Shown: positions 24,666-33,462, numbered from the stretch's first letter. The stretch: 64,000 nucleotides of DNA from PALSA-1353 sp050014015 (GCA_050014015.1 JBEKEC010000014.1:1-64000); one strand, 5' to 3'. Made by a program: numbers and translations. Notes: generated by a model from the letters alone, not told the origin.

Positions 24666-26039
24666 ATGCCCGAAGCGTTGAAATGTCCATCTTGTTCGGC
24701 GTCGCTGGTATATCCGATTGGGGGCGGGGCGACGATGCGATGCCCGTATTGCGGGAGCACCGTCGTGCTGTCGGGAAATCCGCAGGCAAACTTCGGCGAT
24801 GCAAGTATTCCTGAAGCGCTGCGGCCGATGGTGGAAAAGGCGATCGAAATGGCGCGGGCATCGGGGCGGCTTGGGACGCCGGGGAAGATCGAGGCGATGA
24901 AATATTATCGCACGTTGACCGGGGCGGGTTTGGCGGATGCGAAGAAGGCGGTGGAAAGTCTGGCGGCTGGAGGGACGGCTGATTTCAGCGGCATTGGTCC
25001 GGGATTCAGCCCAGGGGTGGACGCGGCCAAACTCGCCTCGACCGGGGCGAAATTCGGTTGCGGGCTGGCGATGACGATCATTCTGGTGGTGGGGTTTATC
25101 GTCGCGAAGGTTGTCTTGTCGATCCATCATCAATTGGCGGCGCAGAATCAATCGTGGGCGCCGAAGATCGTCACCGTGCCGATGCCCGTGATGACGGTGC
25201 CCCAGGCCCCGGCCGCGCCGACGTTCGCGCATCAGGTCATGGAATTTGGAAGCGAGGGGATCGGCGTGGGCCGGTTCAAGGATTCGCGCAGCATCGCCAT
25301 CGACGGGCAGGGGCATATCTACGTCGGGGAGTATTCCGACGGACGGGTGCAGGTCTTCGACTCGGACGGAAAATTTCTCGCCGAATGGTCGATCGGGAAG
25401 GGGAAGTACTTGTCAAATCTGGCGGCCAGTCGGGATGGAACGGTGTACGCGGTGGTTTCGGGTCACATTATTCGATACACGGGGGCGACGGGCATGCCGC
25501 TGGGGGAAGTGGAATACAGGACCGAGGACAAAGATGAGGAGTACACGGACGCGACCGTCGGGCCGAACGGGAACATTTACACCATCGCGGGCAGTTCGGA
25601 CATCGTGACGCTTAGCCCGGATGGGAAGATTCAAACGGTCATCAAGGCGGGGGAGAAAGTGGGCGAGGACCTGTCGTTCAGCCGAATCGCGGTGGCTGGG
25701 ACCGGGGAGATGTATACGTTGAATCAACAAGGGGGCGTTTTCAAATTCGCGTCCGATGGACGGTACGTCAACCGGTTTGGAAGCGGGGTGGAGGCGGGGG
25801 CGTTACCGACGCCCGGACATCTCCTTGCACCGCAGAACCTGGCGATCGACGGCGAGGGCCGCATTTATGTCAGCGGCGTTGAGCCGGCGATCCAGGTGTT
25901 TAGCGCCGACGGCAGTTATCTCGATTCCATCGGCGGGCAGGAAGTGGTCTTTGGGCTAGCCATCAACGATCACGACGAAATCTTCGCCTGCTTCCGCAAC
26001 CAGCATTCGGTCAGGAAGTTTGTGCTGGATAAACACTGA
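24666..26039 (+). CDS. zinc-ribbon / L7L12-like / NHL-repeat membrane protein
   Basis: 457 residues. The N-terminal zinc ribbon CPSCSASL...CPYCGSTV (about 7-32) is followed by a segment resembling the C-terminal domain of ribosomal protein L7/L12 (KIEAMKYYRTLTGAGLADAK, about 79-98). A membrane helix follows at about 135-155. The external part has NHL-type beta-propeller repeats (SIAIDGQGHIYVGEYSDGRV; NLAIDGEGRIYVSG). The layout implies a cytoplasmic ribbon and L7/L12-like domain linked to an external propeller. Ligand unknown; an interesting transmembrane sensor design. Confidence 0.8.
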   Translation: MPEALKCPSCSASLVYPIGGGATMRCPYCGSTVVLSGNPQANFGDASIPEALRPMVEKAIEMARASGRLGTPGKIEAMKYYRTLTGAGLADAKKAVESLAAGGTADFSGIGPGFSPGVDAAKLASTGAKFGCGLAMTIILVVGFIVAKVVLSIHHQLAAQNQSWAPKIVTVPMPVMTVPQAPAAPTFAHQVMEFGSEGIGVGRFKDSRSIAIDGQGHIYVGEYSDGRVQVFDSDGKFLAEWSIGKGKYLSNLAASRDGTVYAVVSGHIIRYTGATGMPLGEVEYRTEDKDEEYTDATVGPNGNIYTIAGSSDIVTLSPDGKIQTVIKAGEKVGEDLSFSRIAVAGTGEMYTLNQQGGVFKFASDGRYVNRFGSGVEAGALPTPGHLLAPQNLAIDGEGRIYVSGVEPAIQVFSADGSYLDSIGGQEVVFGLAINDHDEIFACFRNQHSVRKFVLDKH

Positions 26040-26219
26040 GAAACCAGTTCAGGAACCCGGTCCACGTCCTGCTCTTTTCCTCCATTTTTTAACAGTATCG
26101 CGTTCCGGGCGGGCAAAGTGGGCTTTTTCCGTATTTTGGAAGTTAATCTACACTTTCGGTCGCAAAAGATGCCGCAACGGTCACTACTTGGCAGCACCAT
26201 GCGGCCGGAGCGTTCAGCC

Positions 26220-26786
26220 ATGCCCTCAAACGATTCACTTTCGGACGGCAACTGCATCCAACAATGCCTGGACGGCGATAGCGAGGCGTTCCGAACGCTG
26301 GTTATGCGCTATCAGAATCCGCTGCTGGCCTTCGCCCGCGGCCGCGTTCCGCATGAGGCGGACGAAGTCGCACAGGAATCGTTCGTCCGCGCGTTCACTC
26401 AACTTCGCAGCCTCAAGAACCCGGCCTCGTTATTCCCCTGGCTCATCGGAATCGCCGACCGCGTCATCAAGGAATCGAGACGATCCGACGCCCGCTACCA
26501 GTCGGCCATAACGCGCCTGGCGGCGTTACAGCCCGCGGATCGCCGGCCGTCCGGCGAGGGCGACGATCTCGAGTTGGACCGCGCCGTCGCGGGTCTTCCG
26601 GAGCCTTATCGTCAGATCGTCCTGCTGCGTTACTACGGGGAGCTTTCCTGCGTGCAAATTGGCGACCGGCTGGACGTTCCCGTGGGCACGGTCACCAAAC
26701 GACTTTCGCGCGCCTACGCGATGCTTCGCGAGGCGCTGATCCCGCAAACCGCTGCAAGTGAAAGGACCTGCCATGAACTGCACTGA
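26220..26786 (+). CDS. ECF-type sigma factor
   Basis: 188 residues from the ATG at 26220. Region 2 reads AFRTLVMRYQNPLLAFARGR ... ADEVAQESFVRAF, and region 4 reads LPEPYRQIVLLRYYGELSCV ... VPVGTVTKRLSRAYAML, the typical helix-turn-helix. The 3' end overlaps the anti-sigma gene by 14 bases. It should direct transcription of a small regulon, possibly including this operon. Confidence 0.93.
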   Translation: MPSNDSLSDGNCIQQCLDGDSEAFRTLVMRYQNPLLAFARGRVPHEADEVAQESFVRAFTQLRSLKNPASLFPWLIGIADRVIKESRRSDARYQSAITRLAALQPADRRPSGEGDDLELDRAVAGLPEPYRQIVLLRYYGELSCVQIGDRLDVPVGTVTKRLSRAYAMLREALIPQTAASERTCHELH

Positions 26787-28131
26787 ATGCCGCGAGCATC
26801 TGGCGGAACTGTTCGAAACGCCGAACGACGGGGTGGTTGTGAGCGAGCACCTGGCGCAATGCCCGGCGTGCCGGGAGGAAGCGGAGCACGCGCGGGCCCT
26901 GCATGCGCGGCTCACAAGCCGCGCCGCTCAAGCCGTCGCATCGCCGAACTTCACGGAGGCAACCCTGCGCGCCTGCCGGGACACGCTGCCCTCCGTTAAG
27001 AGTTCAGGGTTGAGAACGTGGAATTCGCTGTGGCGCTGGGGCCTGGCCGCCGCCGCCATGGTCGGGATCGTCTTTTTGTTTCTCTACACGCAATCTCCCC
27101 GCCAGGCCAGCGCGGAAGATGTTCTGAAAAGCGGTTCCGCCGCGCTTCAGGACATCCACGCTCTGCACATCCAGGCTCGAATGCGTGCCGTCAACACCAC
27201 CGATAATCCCGGCGCCATCGATCTCACGCAGGACTTCACGCCTATTGAGATATGGACGCGCACGCAGCCGGGAAAGAAAATGGAATGGCGCGTCGAAAAG
27301 CCCCAGCGCATCATGGTCATGGACGGCCGCGCCACGTACATCTACATTCCCACCGTTCAACTCGCGGCGGAGATGGGACCCATGTCGCCTAAGCAGAGCG
27401 GCGATCTGAATTGGCTGAGCGGGCTGCTTGAGCCGCGCGAAGTTTTGGAGAATGAGCTTAAGAATGCTCAAAGCAACGCCGCCGACGTCAAGCTCACGCA
27501 GGAAACCGTGGATGGCCGCGAGTTCTCGGTCGTGACCGTCGAATCCAAAGCGCAGGTGAAATCCGAAGGCGACGAATGGCTGAAAAACAAGCTGATTTGG
27601 ACCTCCGACACGCGCCGCATCTACCGTTTCGACGCCCAAACCTCGCGCCTTGAAGGCTTGCAAATCTTCGTTCACGCCGAGCCTGGGAATGATGTCCTGG
27701 TCTTCGAAACCACGCTCGTTGAATACCCCGACACCCTGGCCGACACGCTGTTTTCCATCGACCTGCCGCAGGGGCTGCAATGGCAGGACATGCGCAAAGC
27801 TCCCACCGCGAAAGACATCCCTCCCACCTGCGCCCCCAGTAAAAAACCCGAAGAAGTCGCCCAATCGTTCTTCAAAGCATTATCCACGGGAAACCCCGAC
27901 GCCGTCCAGCCGTACATGATGATCAAGATGAAATTCCCCGACGAGGTCTTCGCTGCGTTCAAAGACCTGCAGATCGTCTCCATCGGCAAGCCGTTCCATA
28001 CGAGCGGCACCACCCACGTCTGGTTCGTCCCCTACGAGATCCAATTGTCCAACGGCGAAACGAAGAAGTTCAACCTCAACGTCCGCAACGACAACCAACT
28101 CAGGCGCTGGTACGTGGACGGGGGATTCTAA
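26773..28131 (+). CDS. anti-sigma factor with zinc finger and LolA/RseB-like outer domain
   Basis: 452 residues from the ATG at 26773. An N-terminal anti-sigma zinc finger CTECREHL...HLAQCPACREE (about 3-37) is followed by a membrane helix (about 86-106). A large external domain, beginning SAEDVLKSGSAALQDIHAL, resembles the LolA/RseB lipoprotein-binding fold (about 110-350) and ends in a separate C-terminal domain (KKPEEVAQSFFKALSTGNPD, about 355-452). Combining anti-sigma and an RseB-like sensor in one chain suggests envelope stress signalling by release of the sigma factor. Confidence 0.85.
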   Translation: MNCTECREHLAELFETPNDGVVVSEHLAQCPACREEAEHARALHARLTSRAAQAVASPNFTEATLRACRDTLPSVKSSGLRTWNSLWRWGLAAAAMVGIVFLFLYTQSPRQASAEDVLKSGSAALQDIHALHIQARMRAVNTTDNPGAIDLTQDFTPIEIWTRTQPGKKMEWRVEKPQRIMVMDGRATYIYIPTVQLAAEMGPMSPKQSGDLNWLSGLLEPREVLENELKNAQSNAADVKLTQETVDGREFSVVTVESKAQVKSEGDEWLKNKLIWTSDTRRIYRFDAQTSRLEGLQIFVHAEPGNDVLVFETTLVEYPDTLADTLFSIDLPQGLQWQDMRKAPTAKDIPPTCAPSKKPEEVAQSFFKALSTGNPDAVQPYMMIKMKFPDEVFAAFKDLQIVSIGKPFHTSGTTHVWFVPYEIQLSNGETKKFNLNVRNDNQLRRWYVDGGF

Positions 28132-28183
28132 AGGACGGTTCGTCGTCACGGGATGCCGGCATCACTCGGGTCGCAAGCGACGC

Positions 28184-28218
28184 GGCTAAGCAGGGAGAAC
28201 CCTTTGCTTAGCCTTTTT
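28184..28218 (+). terminator. intrinsic terminator after the anti-sigma gene
   Basis: GGCTAAGCA and TGCTTAGCC form a 9-bp stem around a loop that itself pairs (GGG/CCC), followed by TTTTT. It fits a rho-independent terminator for the sigma/anti-sigma operon. Confidence 0.75.
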
Positions 28219-28258
28219 CATTGCTTAGACTCTGCGAGCCAACCTGATTGGAGTCATT

Positions 28259-28690
28259 ATGCAAACGGCATCTCGATGTTTCGTCTTCACGGCGATATTG
28301 ATCTTCGTGGCGAAGGCGATTTCCGCGGCGGATTTGCCAACCACATTGCCGGCCACTGTGCCGACGACCAATCCTTCCAGCATTACCTGGGACCAGGCCA
28401 AGGACCACATTGGCCAGAGCGTGACGGTCACGGGTCCGGTGGTCGGCACCCACGATTTCGGCGACGCGGCCGTGCTGAACGTCGGCAAGGACTATCCCAA
28501 TCCGGACCGCTTCACGGTGTACATCCCGGCCGATAAACGGGCGGGCATGCCGACCGATCTGGATACCGGCAAGACCATCAGCGTCACCGGCATGCTGAAG
28601 CTGTACCACGATGTTCCCGAAATCGAAGCCGACGCCGCGCACATTGTCGTTATCGATCAAGGCTCCACGGGTGCCGCGACGCAGCCGTAA
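28259..28690 (+). CDS. small exported OB-fold-like protein
   Basis: 143 residues with a signal peptide (about 1-24, cleavage near ISA/AD), a Thr/Pro linker (TTLPATVPTTNPSS) and a beta-rich domain (QSVTVTGPVVGTHDFGDAAV ... ISVTGMLKLYHDVPEIEA) like the OB-fold 'nucleic-acid-binding' exported proteins of this phylum. It ends in GAATQP. Periplasmic; ligand unknown. The ATQP ending is common to exported proteins here. Confidence 0.7.
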   Translation: MQTASRCFVFTAILIFVAKAISAADLPTTLPATVPTTNPSSITWDQAKDHIGQSVTVTGPVVGTHDFGDAAVLNVGKDYPNPDRFTVYIPADKRAGMPTDLDTGKTISVTGMLKLYHDVPEIEADAAHIVVIDQGSTGAATQP

Positions 28691-28777
28691 AAAAGGGGTC
28701 ATAAGCCTTTTTCGTAATTGCCGCTAAAAGCAGGCAAAATATTCATGTTGCGATAAAAAGGCTTATGACCCCTTTTT
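28690..28777. repeat. REP-like hairpin, 'aaaaaggggtcataagcc' family (copy 2)
   Basis: The left arm AAAAGGGGTCATAAGCCTTT is mirrored exactly by AAAGGCTTATGACCCCTTTT at the right end; the loop is about 40 bases. It starts within the stop codon region of the OB-fold gene and ends before pgk. The same left arm is found at 9317. The T-run on the right arm would also allow termination. Confidence 0.9.
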
Positions 28778-28862
28778 GTGGCCTTGACTTCACACGCGCG
28801 CGCCGTAGCATCGACTCTCCCGGAAAGAATTTTTGTTTCGTGATCCAATACAGGAGATTCAA

Positions 28863-30047
28863 ATGGCTAAGAAGACCGTGGCTGACGTGAACGTTCAGGG
28901 GAAAAAAGTGCTCATGCGGGTGGATTTCAACGTGCCGATCGAAGGGGGGAAGATCACCGACGACCGGCGGATCGTGCAGGCGTTGCCGACGATCAAGGAT
29001 GTCGTTGGTCGGGGTGGGCGGCTGATTCTGATGTCGCATCTGGGTCGGCCGAAGGGTGGGCCGGAGGCGAAATATTCATTGAAGCCGACGGCGGAACGGT
29101 TGTCGCAATTGCTGGGCAAGCCGGTGAAGTTTGCCGAGGACTGCATCGGGCCGGCGGTGGAGCAGTTGGCCGGCGCGATGAAGGACGGGGACGTGCTGCT
29201 GCTGGAGAATTTGCGGTTTCACAAGGAGGAGGAGAAGAACGATCCGAATTTCGCCAGGCAGTTGGCGAAGTTGGGTGACGTGTACGTGAACGATGCGTTC
29301 GGGACGGCGCATCGGGAGCACGCCAGCACGTTCGGGGCGGCGCAGGCGATGGCGGGCAAGCCGCGCGTGATCGGGCAGTTGATCCAGAAGGAATTGAAAT
29401 TCCTAGGCGAGGCGATCGGGAATCCGAAGCATCCATTCGTGGCGATCCTGGGCGGGGCCAAGGTTTCCGACAAGATCAACGTCATCGAGCAGCTCTTGGG
29501 CAAGGCGGACGTGTTGCTCATCGGCGGGGCGATGGCCTACACGTTCTTCCTGGCGCAGGGCAAGCAAGTCGGCAAGAGCCTGGTGGAACGGGACAAGGTT
29601 GAGCTGGCCAAGGGATTGCTGGCCAAGGCGGGGGGGAAGATCAGGCTGCCGGTGGACAACGTGATTTCAGACAAGATGACGGATGATGCGCAGACGAAGG
29701 TGGTGGAGGGGGACATTCCGGCGGAGATGGAGGGTTACGACATCGGCCCGAAGACGCGGGCGTTGTACAAGGCGGAGATCGCCAAGGCCAAGACGATTGT
29801 GTGGAACGGTCCGATGGGCGTGTTCGAGAAGAAGCCGTTCGCGGCCGGGACGAAGGCGGTGGCGGAGGCGGTGGCGGAGGCGACGAGCAAGAATGGGGCG
29901 GTGACGATCATCGGAGGCGGGGACAGCGCCGCGGCGATCGAGCAAATGGGCTTGTCGAGCAAGGTGAGCCACGTGAGCACGGGCGGCGGGGCGAGCCTGG
30001 AATTCTTGGAGAACGGACATTTCTCGACGCTGGATATTTTGGATTAA
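28863..30047 (+). CDS. pgk: phosphoglycerate kinase
   Basis: 394 residues, normal length, from the ATG at 28863. Signatures: VLMRVDFNVPI (substrate-binding Arg/Asp/Asn), LMSHLGRPKG, ENLRFHKEEE, VNDAFGTAHR, and the nucleotide-binding GGAKVSDKI and GGGDSAAAIE. It transfers phosphate from 1,3-bisphosphoglycerate to ADP in glycolysis. It is followed by rpe with a small hairpin between. Confidence 0.97.
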   Translation: MAKKTVADVNVQGKKVLMRVDFNVPIEGGKITDDRRIVQALPTIKDVVGRGGRLILMSHLGRPKGGPEAKYSLKPTAERLSQLLGKPVKFAEDCIGPAVEQLAGAMKDGDVLLLENLRFHKEEEKNDPNFARQLAKLGDVYVNDAFGTAHREHASTFGAAQAMAGKPRVIGQLIQKELKFLGEAIGNPKHPFVAILGGAKVSDKINVIEQLLGKADVLLIGGAMAYTFFLAQGKQVGKSLVERDKVELAKGLLAKAGGKIRLPVDNVISDKMTDDAQTKVVEGDIPAEMEGYDIGPKTRALYKAEIAKAKTIVWNGPMGVFEKKPFAAGTKAVAEAVAEATSKNGAVTIIGGGDSAAAIEQMGLSSKVSHVSTGGGASLEFLENGHFSTLDILD

Positions 30048-30075
30048 TGGGCGAGAGGCTTGAATGACGAAATCA

Positions 30076-30097
30076 CCTGCCCGCTGAAGCGGGCAGG
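30076..30097. repeat. small hairpin between pgk and rpe
   Basis: CCTGCCCGCT-GA-AGCGGGCAGG, a 10-bp stem with a 2-base loop, lies 9 bases before the rpe start. It lacks a T-run. Similar tight GC hairpins occur at 14471 and 56155. Confidence 0.6.
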
Positions 30098-30105
30098 CCG
30101 CTGGC

Positions 30106-30786
30106 ATGACCTCAAATCCTTTTCAATCCTCAAGCCCGCAGATCGCGGCGTCGGTGCTTTCGGCGGATTTCGCCAGGCTCGGCGAAGAGATCGCGGACGT
30201 GGATCGGGGCGGGGCGGACTTTCTGCACCTGGACGTTTTGGACGGACATTTCGCCCCTAATATCAGCTTCGGCCCGGCGGTTACGTCGGCAATCCGGGGG
30301 GTGACCCGGGCGTTTCTCGACGTTCATCTGATGATCTCCGAGCCGGAGCGGTACGCGCCGGAATTCTTGAAGGCCGGGGCGGATGGCCTGACGTTTCACG
30401 TGGAGGCGGTGGCCGATGCGGTGCAGACCGCTCGGCGGCTGAGGCAGATGGGGTGCCGGCACGTGGGGATTACGCTCAACCCGGCGACGGCGGTGGAGGC
30501 GATTTACCCGGCGATGGAGGAAGTGGATCACGTGCTGGTGATGAGCGTTGTGCCGGGTTTTTCGGGGCAGAAGTTCATGCCCCAGGTCTTGCCCAAGGTC
30601 GAGGCGGTGAAGAAACGGCTAAGAGCGAATCAGCGTCTGGAAATCGACGGGGGAATTCACGAGCAGACGATCCGGCAGGCGCGCCAGGCGGGGGTGGACT
30701 GGTTTGTGGTGGCCAGCGCGATCTTCGACCAGAAGGACCGAGCGGCCGCGATCGCGGGGCTGCGGAAACAATTAGGCGGCGGATGA
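30106..30786 (+). CDS. rpe: ribulose-phosphate 3-epimerase
   Basis: 226 residues. Metal and catalytic pattern: LSADFARLGEEI (Ser/Asp), FLHLDVLDGHFAPN (His-Asp), DVHLMIS, VMSVVPGFSGQKF and the C-terminal EIDGGIHEQT with the second catalytic Asp. Interconverts ribulose-5-phosphate and xylulose-5-phosphate. The 3' end overlaps a short gene on the minus strand by 15 bases. Confidence 0.96.
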   Translation: MTSNPFQSSSPQIAASVLSADFARLGEEIADVDRGGADFLHLDVLDGHFAPNISFGPAVTSAIRGVTRAFLDVHLMISEPERYAPEFLKAGADGLTFHVEAVADAVQTARRLRQMGCRHVGITLNPATAVEAIYPAMEEVDHVLVMSVVPGFSGQKFMPQVLPKVEAVKKRLRANQRLEIDGGIHEQTIRQARQAGVDWFVVASAIFDQKDRAAAIAGLRKQLGGG

Positions 30787-31011
30787 TTCCGGAACCTGCT
30801 CGATCCGTTCGATCAGGCGAAGCGCGATCACGTCATAGTTGCCAATCGCCTGAGTTCCCTTGGTCAATGGATGAACGATGAGAATTGTGTTCTGCCGGAT
30901 CCAGGCGGTTTGCGGGTATCGAATGTCGATGGTTTGGCCGCTGGCCAAGTGCAGCCGCAGAGGGACGAATGGCGCCCGCTCGAGTTCCTGAAGAACGTCT
31001 TCGCTCGTCAT
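30772..31011 (-). CDS. small conserved-type protein, 79 aa
   Basis: 79 residues from the ATG at 31011 (an alternative start at 31041 adds 10). MTSEDVLQELERAPFVPLRL, then HLASGQTIDIRYPQTAW, then ILIVHPLTKGTQAIGNYDVI. It reads as a beta-rich small protein with 'LASG..IDI' typical of short planctomycete hypotheticals. It is convergent with rpe, overlapping it. No function known. Confidence 0.6.
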   Translation of the reverse strand: MTSEDVLQELERAPFVPLRLHLASGQTIDIRYPQTAWIRQNTILIVHPLTKGTQAIGNYDVIALRLIERIEQVPESSAA

Positions 31012-31091
31012 ATTCGGATTATACCATTTATCGGCGTGCAAATACTTGCCATTTCTTTACAACCACGGTCCGGCGGTTTATCAGGGGTGTC

Positions 31092-31658
31092 ATGGGTATT
31101 GTCGCGGTGTTGATCGAAGCGGGTCCGACGCCGTGGGACGTCGAGGAGCGGCTGGTGGGCAACGCGTCGCTGCCGCTGACGGCGGAGGCGATGGATGCCA
31201 TAGGTCATCTGTTGAACACGCTGTCCGAGCCGATCGAGGCGGTGTATCGTCCCGCGGCGAACGAAGCGTGCGGGCAGGCGGGGCAGATCATCGCGAAAAA
31301 GTACGGGCTTCGGCCGCGCGACAATGCGGATTTGGAGGAGGTGGGGCTGGGCCTGTGGCAGGGTCTTTTTCCGCAGGACGTTCGGCAGCGGTTTCCGACG
31401 GTGTACCCGAAATGGGAGGAGCAGCCGTTGCAGGTGACTCCGCCGGATGGCGAGCCGCTGGAGGCGGCCATCCAGCGGGTCGGCGGCGCGGTGAGCCGGA
31501 TTTTTCGCCGCAGCCGGAGCCGTTGCATCGCGCTGGCGCTCAGGCCGATGGCGTTTCAGATCGCCGCTGGGATTTTGCGGGGCGAGTCGGCGGTGCAGAT
31601 CGCCGGGCGCTTGCGTCATCGCCAGCCGTTGGAGACGATTGAGATCAATCCGGTTTAG
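31092..31658 (+). CDS. histidine-phosphatase-fold protein lacking the catalytic His (pseudoenzyme)
   Basis: 188 residues from the ATG at 31092. The overall pattern of phosphoglycerate-mutase-like phosphatases is retained: VAVLIEAGPTPWD in place of LIRHGETxWN, RLVGNASLPLT, AVYRPAANEACGQAGQII (for SSPLxRAxQTA), LEEVGLGLWQGLFPQDVRQR, FPTVYPKW. Both the RHG motif and the late catalytic His (LALRPMAF in place of L.V.H) are missing. Predicted non-catalytic; could bind a phospho-ligand or regulate. It precedes accD by 26 bases. Confidence 0.75.
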   Translation: MGIVAVLIEAGPTPWDVEERLVGNASLPLTAEAMDAIGHLLNTLSEPIEAVYRPAANEACGQAGQIIAKKYGLRPRDNADLEEVGLGLWQGLFPQDVRQRFPTVYPKWEEQPLQVTPPDGEPLEAAIQRVGGAVSRIFRRSRSRCIALALRPMAFQIAAGILRGESAVQIAGRLRHRQPLETIEINPV

Positions 31659-31684
31659 GCGAGTGCCGGGCGGTCGAACCGATT

Positions 31685-32521
31685 ATGTCGCAAGCACCCA
31701 ACGATCAGGCCACGGTAAAAAAAGACGGCGTCCCGGAAGGGCTGTGGATGCGCTGCCCGGATTGCGGGGCGATGCTGTTCCGCAAAGTGGTTGAAGAGGC
31801 GTTTCACGTCTGTCCGGAATGCCAGTACCACTTCCGGATTTCCGCCAGGCAGCGCATCGAGCAACTGGTCGATCCGGGCAGCTTCGAGGAGATGTTCGAC
31901 GACATCGAGCCGACCGATCCGCTGAAATTCGTGGACAAGAAGGCCTACAAGGACCGGCTGAAATCCGAGCGGGAAGCATCGGGGGAAAAGGACGCGGTGG
32001 TCTGCGGCAAGGGATTCATCAAGGGCCGGCCGATCATGATCGCGGTGATGGACCCGACGTTCATGATGGGATCGATGGGGAGCGTGGTGGGGGAGAAGAT
32101 CACGCTGACGATCGAGGCGGCGTTCAAGCTGAAGGAAACGCTGCCGCTGCTGATCGTGAGCTGCTCGGGCGGGGCGCGGATGCAGGAATCGGCGCTGTCG
32201 CTGATGCAGATGGCCAAGACCAGCGCCGCGCTGGCGCGGCTGGACGACGCGGGCGGGCTGTTCATCAGCCTGCTGGCCGACCCAACGACCGGCGGCGTGA
32301 CCGCCAGTTTCGCGATGCTCGGCGATTTCATCCTCGGCGAACCGAAGGCGTTGGTCGGCTTCGCCGGTCCGCGGACGATCTGGAACACGATCAAGGTGGA
32401 ACTGCCCCCGGGATTTCAGCGGAGCGAATTTCTTCAGGAGAAGGGGTTCATTGATTTTGTCGTGCATCGCAAGGACCTGCGGAGTGAAATCGCCAGGCTG
32501 GTGGATTTCTGCAAGAAATAA
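31685..32521 (+). CDS. accD: acetyl-CoA carboxylase carboxyltransferase subunit beta
   Basis: 278 residues. The N-terminal zinc ribbon has Cys 24, 27, 43 and 46 (RCPDCG...HVCPECQ). The carboxyltransferase core has FMMGSMGSVVGEKI, SCSGGARMQESALSLMQMAK, DPTTGGVTASFAMLGD and FAGPRTIWNTI. Makes malonyl-CoA with AccA, which is not in the window. Confidence 0.96.
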   Translation: MSQAPNDQATVKKDGVPEGLWMRCPDCGAMLFRKVVEEAFHVCPECQYHFRISARQRIEQLVDPGSFEEMFDDIEPTDPLKFVDKKAYKDRLKSEREASGEKDAVVCGKGFIKGRPIMIAVMDPTFMMGSMGSVVGEKITLTIEAAFKLKETLPLLIVSCSGGARMQESALSLMQMAKTSAALARLDDAGGLFISLLADPTTGGVTASFAMLGDFILGEPKALVGFAGPRTIWNTIKVELPPGFQRSEFLQEKGFIDFVVHRKDLRSEIARLVDFCKK

Positions 32522-32529
32522 ATCTGATT

Positions 32530-33315
32530 TTACACCAGGAGCTGCGAGGCGATTGAGCCCGCGGAATTGGGGATGGGCTGGGAAGAGCCGGGGGCGGCCA
32601 GCTTGCTTTCGGCGGAAAAGACGGCGCCGACCATGCGTTCGACGCGGCCGTCGTTGTCGAGGTGCATTCGACCGCGGGTGTTGACCCTGCGGATGCTGCC
32701 GTCGGGGCAGATAATTCGGTGGGAAATCTCGAAGTTGCGATGATTACCGCCGCCCCCGACGGACGCCAGGTGGAAGAATTCCCGGTCTTCGGGATGAATG
32801 TAGGCAAAAAAGCCCTCGTAAGTGGCGGCGAACTCGGATGGCGAGCGGCCGAAGATTTCGGGAAGGTTGTGAGACTTCCAGAAGGTTCCGGCTTTGACGT
32901 TAACGTCCCAGCAGGCGACGCCCGAGGAGTCCAGCGACAATCGGAGCCGCCGGTCAGTTTCCTGAAGCGATTTCTCCGCGCGATTGCGGGCGTAATGCAG
33001 GTAACTGATCAGCAGTCCAAGGCAGGTGAACAGCACCAGGCGAACGACGTCTGCCTGGTTGGCGATGCGGAAGGAGTTGTCAGGGGGCAGGAGCCAGGCA
33101 ACCATCAGCGACGACAACGCCACCGTGAACATCGCGGTCACCAGCCCACCGCGCCACGAGGCGATGGCGATGGCGGCCATAAAAAATGCGAAAGACCCAT
33201 GCTGCTGAATCGGCCGATCAACGCGGTAGAGAATCTCGGTGGCGCCCCACGCGGCGGCGACGACCGCCAATGACCACGCGAGTTGACTGATTGTTCGCCG
33301 GGATTCCTGACGCAT
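32530..33315 (-). CDS. membrane-anchored PAS-domain sensor without output domain
   Basis: 261 residues from the ATG at 33315 (the reading extends to 33354). Four membrane helices (about 12-32, 42-58, 60-80, 92-110) resemble the DUF4118 sensor module. A short linker helix follows, then one PAS_3-type domain (LRLSLDSSGVACWDVNVKAG ... YIHPEDREFF ... RIICPDGSIRRVNTRGRMH). It ends in a short tail without a kinase, GGDEF or HTH domain. It may work with an unlinked partner. Confidence 0.75.
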   Translation of the reverse strand: MRQESRRTISQLAWSLAVVAAAWGATEILYRVDRPIQQHGSFAFFMAAIAIASWRGGLVTAMFTVALSSLMVAWLLPPDNSFRIANQADVVRLVLFTCLGLLISYLHYARNRAEKSLQETDRRLRLSLDSSGVACWDVNVKAGTFWKSHNLPEIFGRSPSEFAATYEGFFAYIHPEDREFFHLASVGGGGNHRNFEISHRIICPDGSIRRVNTRGRMHLDNDGRVERMVGAVFSAESKLAAPGSSQPIPNSAGSIASQLLV

Positions 33316-33462
33316 GGCGTACACAAAAAACAAAAACTGCGTCCCAACCCCCAAACAAACGGCGGTCGCTCCTCGCCATTGCGAACGTTTTCACGTTCGC
33401 TTGACCGAAACATCAATTGTAAAACTTGCCGGGTCGCGTTGCAAGCTAATCCTGATAATCTT

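Noticed and set aside
28690..28777. Simple intrinsic terminator after the OB-fold gene.
   Set aside because: It may terminate, but the 40-base loop and the shared arm at 9317 show it is a dispersed repeat first.
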